From positions 9,647,148 to 9,711,147 of the forward strand of contig NC_049994.1 of NCBI RefSeq assembly GCF_000003815.2: a stretch of 64,000 bases of DNA, in the 5' to 3' direction. Source of the stretch: Branchiostoma floridae. Lineage: Eukaryota > Chordata > Leptocardii > Amphioxiformes > Branchiostomatidae. Under the pieces are notes generated by a model. That model had not been told where the DNA came from and did not search any database. It saw only the letters and a program-made list of their open reading frames with translations. Below are positions 1 to 13,951 of the stretch, in pieces (position 1 is the stretch's first letter; each line of letters opens with the position of its first letter). The translations under genes were made by a program, and so were the position numbers.

Positions 1-377
1 ACATTACAATTTTGTATAACATAGGATTAGGATTAGAATGATTGCGCTTGTGACCTTAATTGTTATTACACCACCATTGTGAAAATGGACACTTAAACGA
101 TCCGCACTTAAGACAGGCCAGGCTATTTAAAGGCAAATGTATTTTTGCGTAATGGTTGACTTAAAGGCAGTGGTTAGCCCTAATGATGAACAATAGAACA
201 CAGTGGAAACTGAACTTTGTTGATGCCACAACTTGGCAGAGTAAGACTATAGCCCTTCAGAACTGTTTTGAGTTGGTCAATACATGTAGCATTATACAAA
301 ATTAAAAGGGTTCTACATTTGAATCTCATTGCTTGTATATTGTAACATCATATTCTCCATATATTATATTCATATGC

Positions 378-840
378 TGAACACCATCCACACAAACATA
401 TAGAAGACAATCTGTACAAACCTATCCTTGGTGCTGAACAGACCATCCACACATACAGGGCACTGTTGCATAATAAAACCTTATGCAAAGCTGTCCTTGG
501 TGCTAAACTCACCATCTACTCAAACAGACAGGACACTAATGCACAGCACAATCTCTACAAAGCCTTGTCCTTGGGGCTGAACATACCATCTACACAAACA
601 TACAGGGCACTGTTACACAGCACAATCTGTAAAAACACCTGTCCTTGGAGCTAAACACACCATAAAATCTACACAAACATACAGGGTACAATTACACCAT
701 ACAGCCTGTATACAAAGCTGTTCATGGTGTTGAACTCCCATCCACACAAACATACGGGATACTGGTGCAAAACACAGCCTGTACATACCCCTGTCCTTGG
801 TGCTGAACTCACCACCCCCTCAAACATACAGGACACTGGC
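378..840. repeat. Degenerate minisatellite, ~75-bp unit
   Basis: Six clear degenerate copies. The anchor TCCTTGGTGCTGAAC recurs near 422, 491, 565, 639, 719 and 791, spacing 69-77 bp. Each is followed by a CCATC-ACACAAACATACAGG segment and a CACAGC/ACAATCTGTAC segment. A partial copy precedes the array at 378. Units are too diverged and the spacers too repeat-like for a CRISPR array. Spurious open frames arise from the periodicity. Confidence 0.85.
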
Positions 841-1156
841 TGAGATGAGTCACACATCTGGGAGTACCTCTATGCTTTTCAAGACTTCCAGTGCATTCCT
901 TAAGGTAGTGGTGCTCAACAATCCTCTTAAGGACTACATTCCCTATCACTACATCTACATCACAGTTGATAACTCTGATGGCTAAGGCAGGATTCTTGTT
1001 TCTATAATATTGGAACCTTTCTGCAATTATAGTACATACTTCACAGACATATTAAAACTAGTATATCCTGTTTCCTGTGGTGCATGTTTTCTGTAGTCCA
1101 GTTATTCATGATTTCTCCTTTATAAATTGTGCTTTCCCTAGAATCTCTTAACAGAA

Positions 1157-1240
1157 TGCAATTACTCAAGCAACTGGATATGATTTTCCAAATGGTCAGA
1201 CATTTAAGATAACATCCATTGTCTTTCGTCAGTGACACAT
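1157..1240 (+). mobile_element. Fragment of the foldback family: left arm
   Basis: GCAATTACTCAAGCAACTGG, then TGATTTTCCAAATGGTCAGA and TTTCGTCAGTGACAC, match the left arm of the complete copy at 57961. The terminal CCAAAAA is lost. Confidence 0.75.
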
Positions 1241-1789
1241 TAAACAGATGTTGAAAAATAAAAAAATAAACAGTATTACGACAAACTAAGACAATAACCA
1301 TGACCCAACTGCAAGATAATCAGGTAAGCACAACAAGATGAAACTCTAGTGTTCATACGTCCATGTTTTTGTACATTTCATTCTAGACCAAACATGGAAC
1401 TTTTTCATACAGGTTGGCAAATGATCAGTCACACGAGCTGCTGACAAGCAGTTGCTTAGTTACTATTTGATGAAAATGGATGACCCTGTCTTTATTGGTG
1501 ACACATTTCCGATGTTTCCTCCAAGAAAAGACTGACACGGCATCTGTAACAACTACACCTCATGCAATATGTGTCCGTCCATCACCAAAACTTCCAGAAA
1601 CTGGCTGAGCGTGACAACTAAATTTGGAAAACTGCCGGATGCACATCCAGGGGAGGGAAAAATGATTAATATTTCAATTTTCCTGGACAACTTCGACAAA
1701 TTTCATGTCCTATCTGCCAGTCCATAATGCAGCCAGGCATCAGTCTTATTCAAACAACCATTGATTCTGATATGAGTTGACACAAAGGT

Positions 1790-2110
1790 CAACTCCGGTA
1801 TCCCCCCGCGTCCCGTGTTTATTGCCCTCTGACCCGCCCAATCGACTTTTCCGCAAACCCCTGATCATTTTCTCGTTGTCGGCAGACCCAATCCCCAATG
1901 ATTGGCACGTAATCAGATCTTAAACATTTTCCAGTGCCGGGCCCAAACTGCACTTAGTGCCTTGTCGGCTTAGATAAGCTGCCCTGGGTTAAACTACAAG
2001 CTAGGGCAGACAAGCTGGGATCATGACCAGCCTTTCGACGCGGATTTTAACAAACCAAGACAAGTGCTACATGTGCTCTTCTTGTCTGCGCCTGAAGAGA
2101 TCTAATGAAT
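1790..2110. promoter_or_regulatory. GC-richer single-copy block, possible regulatory element
   Basis: The block is visibly richer in G/C and CpG than its flanks, contains no repeat signature and has no long open frame. It includes CCCAATCGA, CCAATGATTGGCACG, TTAGATAAGC (GATA-like) and a Fox-like TGTTTATTG. Function is inferred only from composition and motif density; no conservation test was possible. Confidence 0.3.
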
Positions 2111-4793
2111 ATAGTCACCGCTAACAACATGCACACTGCACCTGAAAAAGGTGTTGACTATAGACTCATGTTTCCAATGAGGCTGTAGGATTAAAAAAGA
2201 GACAATACTTTCCACAAACAACTGAAAGAGCTGTTACAATTTGAATAGAATTTGAGTGCTATAGCCATATATCATGGGTTGGTTTTGCTTTAGGCACAAA
2301 AACTTTGGTCTTAGAACAAATACTGACATCATTTGGACAAAAGTGGTATAATTATTATCTGAATGAAACAAATTTTGTCAAACCCTTCCTATATCTTTTA
2401 CTACACTTATGTGCAAAAGGGAAAAAAGAACAGGGCAACAATATTGAATTTTCTAAAGGCTTTAGACAATTGCCAGAAGATTACCTCAGACACAATAAAG
2501 CACTGCTAGAGACTGGTTAAGCAAGCCTTCAATCCCACTGACAACGTAAGGCTATTCTCTGAACTACTTTGTACACAGAAAAATCAATAGTTTCTCAGAA
2601 CTATGCTGACAATGTGGTGCCAGTATGTGCAATCTAAATTTTGGCACTGAAAAGGCCATTCATATATTAGCTGATTGTGCAGATAACACTTGTGAATATA
2701 GCAAAAAGGCACATGGTTACATCAACTATCTTTGAAATCAAATATAGGTGTTGTTGAACCATGCAACAAAAAAGTTTAGATTCCAAGGCTCATATCACTC
2801 AATTAGTATTGTCTGCTTCTTACATTGCAATGCATGTAAATGCTTGCTGTCCAGACATGAATACTTCTGCACCCAGTTCAAACAATATTTACTAGCAGTC
2901 AAAGTTTGACTTTAGAAAATCAGAAGCCAGTAATATCTTAATCCATAGAATTCTACTGCTATACTTGAGGCTTTACCTTGGTGGTATAACGATTATGATT
3001 TGAATCACTTGGCCACCATATGTTGGCATACAGCAACTGCATGTTGGCATGTGTAACAGACATACCATGTACTCTAACATAGTGTATATGATGTCAGTAT
3101 TGACAGTATTGGGAGATTCCCCTAGCAATAATGCATATGCATCTCCAACTTATGATTTAGTATTACAGGAAATAATAGCATTACTAATGAAAGTTTGATG
3201 GCCTTAGCCTCTGCTGAAATGATGATTTACAGTTTTGAAAACAAACCAGAAAGTTTGATACCGATAGTAAATAAGCCAATACTAGTGGGTATTTAGAAGG
3301 ATTTACAACCAATATCAAAAGCAAATCTGGAAAATCTCCTTGCTTCAACGTTATGACGATTCTTGCCGAAAAAGGATTCCGTGTCTTAAACTTGTCACTT
3401 TAAGACATCAATCAGCCTTATTTCCATAGGCTTTATTATTAGCTTCCGTTGTTGATAAATATGTCTACAACGAGACGAGCTACTTTAATCTTAATCTATG
3501 TCGAAATTCATCATTCCATGCATGATTCTCGTGCACTTATAGCTCTTATCTTATTAATGCAAGGAAAGAGCAAAGTAATCTAATACTGTGACCTAGGGCA
3601 AACTAATGATCTAATCATACACAGAAATTATTGGAAAATTTGACACCCTGGTTTTATCGTTCCAACATCCTTGTCATGCATCATGGGAAAGTCAATGTGA
3701 CAGACCTTATAGAGCCTTCACACTGAGAATGAATCAGCTGCTTAGGAATCAAGCAGAACCAGCCAGAATGAAGAATTTGCAAAATTTGTGACACATTCGG
3801 GTGAGAATTCCAAATAGACTTTAAGTTACAACTTCACTTGAGAGGCCAAGTGAGCCGGAATGCCGGCTGAATGAAAACTCTTGACTGTATATTCCTGGGT
3901 ATTTGTAGTACATTCTAGAAATTTTCACTGCATTCCAGATATTTGTGTTCATTCTTGTGGCCGGCCAGTTTACCATCGAATGAGATCACAATGTTTCAAA
4001 TAATGTTGGGATGCCTTAGAATGTGGTCGTATTGCAGCTAGAATAGTTAGAATGCACTTTGAATGCTGTTCGATAATTCTCCACCTCAAAAGTTTTGACC
4101 GTAACAAAAAACATTCGGGACGGCCACCAGAATAGGCAAAATTAACTTTCAGAATACACTATAAATTCCAAGGAATATACAAAGAAGTTTTCTCAGATCG
4201 CATTCTGGCTCATTCTGATTCTTGTGTGAACCTTTACAAATGAAAGGATGGTCCCAACCTTGGATTTAATCAGAAAGTCCATTTTTTCTCATCCGAAAGT
4301 CTGTTTCTGCTGATCCAAAACTCTGTTTCTGCTGATTTCTGTTGATTTTCCTTGCGTGATAGATTATGTCACTTGTGACAGAATCCATCTTGAAGAATTT
4401 TGCAATCGCTCATTATATAAAAAGTTAGAATTATATATGGTCATCCAAATTCTTGTTGTAACCAATGCTGTTAGGCTATATCTAATTTATCTACAAATAA
4501 TATGGTGTCAAGAATGTGGCCTGCACACTTGAGGGCAAACCCTAACTACAGCAGGTTTAGAAAGCATAGACTGAAGCACACACTAATCTGAAGTCTGATC
4601 TAAATCTCTCAATGTTCCTTTGACTCCATTCCAGGTTACACATCTACCTATGTCTTGTCCAGGGGGCTCTTTAGAAAGATAGTTCCACTAATCAATTGTA
4701 TAATGGCCATTACTAGGCCAGTGAGAAGGATTAACTTCAATAAAATAGAGGAAAAGTGCACAGCATACAATTCATTCAATGACTTTTACTTCA

Positions 4794-5018
<225 letters not shown>

Positions 5019-8000
5019 CTATTAGCGGTGGACAGAACACATACATGTTGGTCAGAGAGGCGAAAATGGAGTAAACTGTAGCACGTTGTGCTGAAAGCAA
5101 TTTGTTCTGTGTCACTGCCTTTGTCTTTGTACTCAACGAGGGGGGCTGAGAGAGGTGTTAGAAAGAAAAGGGCAGAGTAAGTTATCAAGTTTTCATCCCG
5201 GTGACATTCAACATCGTTTCCAAAATAACGGTGAAGGAACATTAAAATTTTCTACCATGAGCTGGTACAGCTCGCTATTCTTTTCAGTTTGCTGGGGACG
5301 GACATCAACTCTTACCTGAACAGTCAAGTCCAGAACCAAGGAACCAGTCCATGTAGATCAGTTTAACATAATGCTAGAAAAGGCTCGGTCAATAACCGTG
5401 TCTGCTGGTGACAAGTTCAGGCAGTAATTAGACTCTTGAGGATCACTTTTACTGTGAATGTCCAGCTATAATCTTGGGTTAATTTTGGTTGATAGCTTTT
5501 GCAGACACAGGCAGAGACAGACAGATGCAAGGGTGGTGGTTTTACTGTCTCACTGTCTAAGTGGATTAAAATTAGGCCTCAGAATGGGTCAATGGCATTG
5601 GAAAGGTCAATGTTATGTCGAATTGTAGATGGAATAAAGATTGCCCGGGTGGCAAACGATGGGGTGCAGAAGAAAGCAAAGACCTTTGACACAGGCAACT
5701 CAGAATGACAAAATTGAACCTTTCTTGGGTTCAGGCAGGGTGGTCTGATCAGGACAATTTTTCAAATTAAAACAGAAATCATGAATCAAGAACGACACGT
5801 ATGCAACAAACAGACAGAGTATGTATTATGAATAAACTAAACCTTAATTAACCAACATTACAAATACATTGTGAGTTGAGACTTATCCCACATTGACAGA
5901 GTCAGCCGGAAATTTGGGGTAAGACCCAACTTATTTGTCGTGTTGGTTAGTTAATCAATAATATCATTTACCAAGACAGATGAACCTTTATGCTAGAATA
6001 CACACGAGAGTGCTATGAAAATAGAGGAAGTGTGTCAAAATGATTAAATTTCATTCCCTTATTCCAAGATTTTAAACCTTTAAACCTGCGCAGGGTTTAG
6101 TAGAATCATGGCAATTTGATAATACTTGCAGAACTACTGTAGAAGTAGATTAATCATATACTAGTAGATAAACCTTTTCCCTGATGCCTACTCTTGCAAC
6201 AATTCAACAATAGTGATAAAAACATCAGTTAGCAAGGGGAAGGTTAAGCCTTAACCTCTCTGCTTTGACTGACAAGACCTCATCCCATTCCAACCGAAGC
6301 ACTTACAATATCTCAGCAAACAAGAGAGGGAAGAAAGAGGTCTTATCACAACTGAAGTATCTCTTTCAGTGCACTGCTACGCTGTTTGCCTGTTACACTT
6401 CAAAGAGGCTCTGCAACAAATCTTACAGCCTATGTCTCCAGGGTTGTAAGGAAAAGTGCCGATATTGACAGCTGACAATTGGCTGGAAGGCACTAGAGCA
6501 GAGAAAGAGCTGCTATTGGATTTAAAGAGCCGCAAGGCTTCAACTTAAAAGTGAAACCAGGGAGACAGTATTGGTGACTCTATCTTTGCTTTTGAATAAA
6601 CTAAAAAAAAAAGAATCTGTTTCCAACATTCTGTCAAGTTTAGATACAAAGGCATATTCTGGAGTTAAAAACCTTTGTCGTTTGAACATTGCATTTTGTG
6701 TCAATCTACATTACTTTTAGAACTTTGACCCAGTACATTTATATGTGACCTGTGAGTGATGTACATGGATGTTAAGCTACACTACATTTTAGTTCCACTC
6801 AGACTGCCTGTTGTACTTAAAAAAAAAAACTAATGGATCTGAAATGCATTAAGTAAGAATACCTGTAGAAGAACAGACATTGAGCCTTTTCATTTTACCA
6901 CATAAAATAAGGTTTAGCAATTATTGATGTCGCTAACAATATTTCAACAAACAAAATGTAAACAGGACGGAGGTATAATCATAACTGAAACATCTCTTTC
7001 ATTGTTTTGTACAAAATGTATTTAATATATATATTATGTAACATACAATTGTTTGATGCTTTCTTTTACAAACATGCATCACACTCAAGTCAAGGATGGA
7101 TTTGACATTGGCAAAATGCAAAAAGGTGAAGGTAGGAACAAAACTAATGGCAGCAAACTTTCTCAGCACACCATGCATCAATGGGTTCAAAAGCAGGATG
7201 AATTGCCTGTGAAGATGTACTTGCTTACTACAGGCAATCTCACATGTGGAGATGGGAGCATAGACGAACAAAAAATCCTTCCGTCAGTAGTTTTCAACAC
7301 AGGTGATATAGTAACTACTTGGCAGTGCCAGTTTGATAGGCAATTCTAGATCTTAGAATCCATTTCTTACAAAGATGAATGTACTTGGAAACATACCAAA
7401 GGTGAAGTATAACTTTCATATTCCTTTACAAACTTTGCAACACAAGACAAACTATTTTTGACAAACAGTTACAGTTCCAACCTCTAACTTAGCCTTGTCC
7501 ATATCATAACCTTTCACTTTTCAATCCTCAAATGAACATTAATGAAACGCTGCATCAAAGCGTTTGATCTGTAGAATCAATCAGTGCAAGACGCCGTACC
7601 CCTATGTCAATCCTAGCCATCGTATGTTTGTAGTGCGTGCCCAAACTAAGTAATAGGAAGGAACAATAAATGCATCGTCATGTTTTTATCCAGACCTTTC
7701 TTCACATCTGCCCTGTTCACGTTGCTCCCCAACCGTAACATGTCATCGTATTTACAAAGAGACGCACGAAGGATTTACAGTGGCTTAGTCATGCTGGATT
7801 AGATGGTAAAGAGGATTTGTGCATGAGAAATCTAGAGGATCCCGGAAGTGTGAGAGGATTTTACAAATTACCCTGCAGGATTAAGGGTTGGATTAGGGTT
7901 GGAATCCTCATGGATAACCTCCCCAGATTAGGGTATGAACATGATAGATTGTTGAGGGGCAGTGGTTGCAATACTCTGCAGAAATGAAGGTGTACATTTT

Positions 8001-8153
8001 TCAAGGTCTACAGCATATGGGAAGCTTTTTCCGTCATTCTTATAGTTAAAGGAAAACACAGAATTAAGAGATGGCAGACTTTATACCGTACCCCACAGCT
8101 ACCCTTTTGTATATGATCCTTACGGTACCACAGTCACAATAGCTGAACAAAAT

Positions 8154-8176
8154 AACAACAACAACAACAACAACAG
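8154..8176 (+). repeat. (AAC)n microsatellite
   Basis: About seven AAC/ACA units in a row. Confidence 0.9.
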
Positions 8177-8215
8177 TTAAACAAGTAATTGGAGAGACGT
8201 TAGAACTCAGAACAG

Positions 8216-8285
8216 AACCCAGTTGCTTGAGTAACTGTTATCTTTCATGTTTTATGACCAATGACCTGGATGTCTAATGATCATT
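8216..8285 (-). mobile_element. Terminal fragment of the foldback family
   Basis: CCCAGTTGCTTGAGTAACTG resembles the right end of the palindromic copies. The following ACCTGGATGTCTAATGATCA resembles the flank after the 19784-19921 copy (ACCTCGATGTCCAACCGTCA), suggesting this family extends beyond the inverted arms in some copies. Confidence 0.55.
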
Positions 8286-9670
8286 GACAAAATAGCTTTA
8301 CTGAGAATGTGTGGCAATGCCTGCATTATGTACTGTATGCTGGAAATCACAGAAACACAAAGACTGACAAGAAACACAAACCAAACAAAGATACTTCCTC
8401 TAATACAGTTAAAAATAAAAATTTCACTTTAGCTAAACTGTATGTAACAGTACAAGAAATATCTACATTACACCCTTTCTTCATCATTCAAGTTGTGCAA
8501 ATATCAAAGTCTTTTAATTTTGAATTGAAGCAGTCCTATACATTATATGCAGCAGCAGTACTTCTGCACTGCTTTTTTTGTATTCCTGCCCCTCTCTTCA
8601 ACTGAAGTTCAAGGGAAAACGTTTAAAGAACACCAGGCTTTTGTGCTGTATCACCCATAGGCAGAGTTGGGAAGCGGGAGTAGTTTGAAGTACCCCGTTA
8701 AAGTCTCAAAGTTAGTCTAGAAGAATACATTATGACCTGCACCTGGCTAGAAACATCCTTCATCTAATCACCTTCCCTTGAGTTGACTATTAGGTTTAAA
8801 AAGTCTTTGAAACTAAGACCACCTGGGAATGTTTTACGTCCCAAGTGTGAGAATTTAATGACAATCTCGTGTCGGCTAGGCTTCTGAAAAAGTCTGATAC
8901 TTTTATCTCCGCTGCACACTCCCTTGTTGTCTCCGTGGGGGCGGTTGGCAACACCGTGCAAAAGACAGGTATATTGTATGGAAACGTTTCTATGGATTTT
9001 CTTGATGGATAATAATGTTTGACTGGAGTTTGTTGGATAAAGACACCGTGGAGTTTGCCGACAACTGGGTTGGCATGATGAATGGTTGCAGAAGAAACTT
9101 AACGGTTCCAGCCTGAATTGGAAACTGGTAAACTAAACAGGTGTGTCGAGCTTCCTGGCAGGTAGAGATTATACAATACTGATGGACCATGACCCAGTCT
9201 TTTTCTTTTGCTTAGTTCTGCATGTGCTAAAGGTGTACCTTTACCTTTAAATGGGAAAAACAAGATGACCTCTTTTGCACTTTGTACCTCCGATCTTTTC
9301 CAGTCTAGGCAAATTGTCCCTTCCTGGTTAGGTATGAGTCTGGTACTTATAAAAAAGATTGCAACTTAAAAAAAAGAAAAAAAGGCATATCAATCTTTGA
9401 CCTTAATCAGTAGCAACATGATGTCATAGGTAGGAAATTTCCTCTTGAAATCTGACTGGAAACATATAGGAATCCATAAGCATGTGGTTTCCTGATCTCT
9501 ATGCAGGGATAGGGAACTGGAGGGCTAAATAGGGAAGTATATCAGGCTATTGTTGCAGGGAATGGCCAAGACAGCCTTTGTGAGGCATTGCAAAATAGGT
9601 GTGCGTCTTCTCTCTTTGCTTATTTACGGACATAAGTCAATGGCTTTGGCATGGTAACAATGTAACATTA

Positions 9671-9871
9671 CTGTAAATGCATTTAAGTTCGCGGGGACTT
9701 AATTTCGCGTTATCGAGGAAGAGGAGTATTCGCGGTAGTTTTAAGTTCGCAATAGTTCACTGTAGTCACATACTGTAATGGAGAAATGTTCAGGGTGGTT
9801 TTAGGTTTGCAGTAAGACTGACTTGCAAAAATTGCGAACATAAAAGCACCGGAACGTTTCTGAATTTACAG
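9671..9871. mobile_element. MITE-like element with CTGTAAATGCA termini
   Basis: Starts CTGTAAATGCATTTAAGTTC and ends GAACGTTTCTGAATTTACAG, imperfect terminal inverted repeats. The interior repeats TTAAGTTCGCG, ATTTCGCG, TTCGCGGTAGTTTTAA and ends with AAAATTGCGAACATAAAAGC. It is locally CpG-rich in an AT-rich region, and has no coding capacity. I recall similar TTCGCGG-rich short elements in amphioxus (memory, not tested). Confidence 0.75.
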
Positions 9872-9930
9872 CATAGTTACATGCAGGCTGTCCTTGGTGC
9901 TGAATACACTGTAGCTGTGCCTGCAATCAC

Positions 9931-9953
9931 CTCTCTCTCTCTCTCCCTCTCTC
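9931..9953 (+). repeat. (CT)n microsatellite
   Basis: Nearly pure CT run adjoining the 5S-headed SINE; GA on its own strand, plausibly grown from the SINE tail. Confidence 0.85.
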
Positions 9954-9959
9954 ATACTT

Positions 9960-10197
9960 ACATATAAATAGATATCAGGTGTCTTTGCAGCCAGTAAGTA
10001 TGTGATCATGTGAGGCTGATTTACGTGATCAATGCACCTCCTCGAACATGGGACTCCTGTGTTACGTCCCTTCCAAAAGACGAATTTGTGACTCTTTGGG
10101 TGGTCTCCCATCCAAGTACTGACCGGACTGCACATTGCTTAATTTCCGAGACCAAGGGGATGGGGAGTAACAACCTGCCACACAGCCATATGCCTGA
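9960..10197 (-). mobile_element. SINE with a 5S rRNA-derived head
   Basis: Read on the minus strand from about 10197, GCATATGGCTGTGTGGCAGG corresponds to the 5' end of 5S rRNA. TCGGAAATTAAGCA, then GTCAGTACTTGGATGGGAGA and CC, correspond to the internal promoter boxes A to C; box C (GGATGGGAGACC) is intact and box A is degenerate. After position ~10090 it changes to a non-5S core, TCGTCTTTTGGAAGGGACG, GAGTCCCATGTTCGAGGAGG, shared with the tRNA-headed copies at 20042 and elsewhere. The 3' boundary is uncertain; a CT/GA microsatellite (9931-9953) lies just beyond. This is a 5S-headed (SINE3-type) element rather than a 5S gene, because the 3' third of 5S is replaced. Confidence 0.8.
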
Positions 10198-10819
10198 CTG
10201 TTCACATTCTGCTTGGAAGGAAGTATTTGACAATTGTCCTACACAATGTGCAGTGATGCTGATACTGCATGTAATCAAAATAAGTGAGATGCTACCTGGC
10301 AAGGATGCTCTGTCTTCAGGGCCACATCTACGTCCCACTGCCTTAACAACTTTGTAATAAACTGTTCAGTCTTGCGTTTCTATCCAACTAGCTTAATTAC
10401 TCAACGGGGTACCTTGTCTCTGAGGTATGTGGGTATGTGAGAGTGTGGGATGCATCAATCTATGTAAGCCCAAAGGGAGAGGGGGTTTATGTCCTAGGCT
10501 GATTTATGGACTCCAAACTGTCATGTGAGTTTAACAAACTGGTCTGTTGCTTTAACAGGTTGTTAAGATATTGATCAGCACTTTCTATGCCGATTGTTTT
10601 GTATACTTCATAACGCGTCAGCTTTTTCTTTACTTCAGTAATTTCTGCTTTCTAAGAACCAAGAAATATATGTCACCATTAACAAAACTGGGAAAAGCAA
10701 CAAAATTTTAACTGAATGACAGCAGATAGAATAGATTTCACCTACTCACAAAGACATGCTGAAAATACACAAGGTGGGCTGCACAAGATGTTGACAAAAA
10801 GACATGTGAGCATCTTCAG

Positions 10820-10970
10820 CTCTTTTGCATTCATAGTTAGGGTATAAAAGACCAGTTTCTACCAGATCACTTCAGTGTCACTGACGAAAGATAGTGGACA
10901 CTATCTGAAATGTCTGTCCGTTTCCAAAATCATATCCAGTTGCTTGAGTTACCACTTTTTGGCAGATGTG
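10820..10970 (-). mobile_element. Fragment of the foldback family: centre plus one arm
   Basis: Contains the central TAGTTAGGGTATAAAAGACC, then CACTTCAGTGTCACTGACGA, TGTCTGTCCGTTTCCAAAAT and CCAGTTGCTTGAGTTAC. It corresponds to the right half of the 57961-58205 element; the left arm is absent. Confidence 0.8.
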
Positions 10971-13866
10971 TGAGCCACTCCCCTCCTCAATGTCATTGCA
11001 CAACAGTCAATTAAGGTCCCACTTCTGTACACTTACATGTACATCATGACATAAAACTGACAATGATGGATAACTGATAGAATCATTATATGCAAACTTG
11101 TCAGTGTCTTCTAATGGAAGGGATGTCAAGAATTAGGGCAATAACTCTCCATCATTTTATATTTTTAATGATTAATAACATAATAAATCATGCAGACACT
11201 TCTTGTTTGTTTCATCCTATTTATACTTTGTATAATCATATAATAAGCCTAGTACAACAAATAAGTGATGAAACAAATGGGGTAAGACAGACTGAACTTA
11301 AGTTTCCAAACTTTTTAGGAAAGTTTTACATGGAAGAAGGGGGTATTCCAAGCTGCTGTGGTAATGAATTCTTTCATTTGATCTTTGCCTAGTTTTGCAG
11401 TCTAACATGAAGTCAGTGGCAAGAAGTAGGAGACAATTTCAAGATCAATTCAGAATGCCAAAGATCAATCATTCAATTTCAGGCTTAAAGAGACAACCTT
11501 TTGCAGTTTGTTTTTGAACATGTGAAATAAAGATTGGTTGCATTATGGAGATGAAAGATGTGACAACTTTGAAGGCCCTACATGTATGTATTCCCATATA
11601 CATGCAGTGGACATAATCTATCTTGTAAATTTTATATTAGTAATTGACATTTTTGCAACAATAATTCAAAAAAGCAAGTTGATTTGAAATATCTTTGCAA
11701 ATAAACAAAAATAATGTCTAAGATTAAAACAGAATAAAAATGTAGGGTATTAAAGAACCTTTCAGGCTACCCCTCCCATCGAAACTATTGAAATGGACTA
11801 GTCCATGCAGGTTTGAAGTTATGTGTTGGTATTTTCATTTTTTTTTTTCATTAGGAGGGTGAACATATATACATGCTTGCAACTAAAAGTCCAGATAGTT
11901 ACATATAATAATACTGCAACGTCCTGGGGGTGAAAATAGCAAGACCTATCTGACCTGCACAAGCCCGTCAGATTCTTAGGAATGGGAGGAAAGTGACGGA
12001 TCAAGATGAGATGTTTTATGAGGAATTTTGGCTTCCTCCGGGGGTGGAGTGGAAACGCCTTGTGGCAAGTTGGGCACCACGGGGCATGATTAGGTTTGCT
12101 GGGCTGTGCATCACTGTCAGGACTTGATAATGAACCCATGGATCTCTTCCTACCTCAGTCACTTCTAGCAGATGAAGGAAACCGGGGAACCCATCTGTCA
12201 GAGAAGATTTGGAAACTGGGATCTTAAAAGTTACTTTCCTGTGTCAGTGACCCAAGTGGCTTTGTTTGAAATATACATACTGTCAAGCTACAGATGGATT
12301 GAATTTATATACAGGAGATGTTAACAATCCAAACAGTTAGTATTAGAACCATACATTTGAAATTTTGAAAATAGCTTAATATGTACGTAAAACCATGTTG
12401 CAAAATGAACAAATATATGCAGTAGATTGTAATGAAATATAAGAAAATGAATAATGTCATAGACTGAAAAAGTTGATTCCGAGATCAAAGAAGAAGAACT
12501 GTTCATTTGTTCGCCCTTCCTGATCAACTAGATGTCATAAAGCAAACTTTTTTTGGGGTGGGTGGGTGAATTTTTTTATTCTTACGTTCACATCAGTTTT
12601 GGGTTTCCAGAGGATGTCATCCATTTAATCAAATCAACATGGCCTAATTACCGTACACTTGCAAAGAACAGCAATACACGTCACATTTTGTCACAGATTT
12701 ACTAACAGTAATCCTTTGAGTGCCAGAATTACCCACGAGGAAAACATTAATGTCTTGAGTGGTTCTGAAATCATGGACTGAGGAAACATTATGAGGTAAT
12801 ACCTGTTCCGTAAGTTGAGATGTAAATTTCCGGATGCACCCGAGTGACCCGGAGCTTCCCAGACACTGTGACAAGAACATCTATATAGTATGTGTGACGA
12901 CTACATTTTGTAAATTCCCTCCCCAGGCTACCAAAGTACCCTTTTACTCCTGCTGATGTAGACAAGATTTGATACCAAGTTCTGCTGTTTTCCTAAGACA
13001 GGTATCCACCAGGGAAAGGTCAGAGTTATTTACCTAAGCCTCGCCAGCAGCACTCCATAAATCTTCCAGCTGACATTGTCCTTAATTAAAGCTAGGGATG
13101 ATGAATTTATTGCTGACAAAACATGTCCTGCAGAGAGGTTACATTGTCATCAAACTTTGTAGTAAAACTTAAGACAAACGGCATCTAGTCTGTCACATGC
13201 AGTTCAATCACAGATTCTGAATAATGTCTTCAATTTTAGTGTAACTCATCAGTGGTAAGGCTTTGTAAAGGAAATCTCTTGTTTATAATTTTGTAAATTT
13301 GTCTTTTTTAAAATGAATTGAGAGAAGGAGACCACCTAAAAATTTTCTGGCTATGAAGAAAAAAAATCGCAATTTGCCTAGCTTTCCGAAAAGAGACACT
13401 GTATATTATTAGTTGCCTGGTCTTTGTAACTTCCTACTCATTTAGAATTCCTATGGACAAGAGTTTTAATAAATGGTACTCGCTCTTTGTCCATTTGGTA
13501 ATCCTTATCTCAGCAAGATCTACAATCACTAGAAACATGTCCATTTGTCTCTGTTGCTTCTTACATGTACCTGATCCATAAGAGTATTCCATCTAAAATT
13601 ACACACTGTGGCATTGTCTCTGATATACACATGTAGTAAAGTACTGTAGACCAAGAACTACATAATGTGTATGTTTCTGAGACCAAAGAATAGAGAGATG
13701 CTTCCATTTTATATGTTGAAGGGGCTACCCACATGTCTTGAGATGAATAAAATAAAAATAAAACTTGTTTACCATGCAAGAATCCCATGTCAGTTCTGCT
13801 ATATTTGAGGAGCCTATCTTGTTTCCCAAGCATGTTTTCCAGTAAGATAGGAGGATGACTATATCA

Positions 13867-13951
13867 CATGGCCACCTATCTAGTTAGCCCCCCCCTTTAA
13901 ATTTGAGTTGAGAATCAAATACACAGATCCTGGCCACCTATCTAAGTAGCC
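13867..13951. repeat. Short direct duplication
   Basis: GGCCACCTATCTAGTTAGCC and GGCCACCTATCTAAGTAGCC are separated by about 63 bp, with an 8-C run after the first. Confidence 0.6.

Noticed and set aside
378-840. Regularly spaced repeats that could suggest a CRISPR array
   Set aside because: Units are ~75 bp and diverged throughout, spacers are homologous to one another, and the context is an animal intron.
7860-7935. GGATTAGGGTTGG-type words resembling telomere repeat
   Set aside because: Only a few irregular TTAGGG-like words, no tandem array.
10085-10197. A 5S rRNA gene on the minus strand
   Set aside because: Only the promoter-bearing 5' two thirds resembles 5S, box A is degenerate, and the 3' end is replaced by a SINE core.
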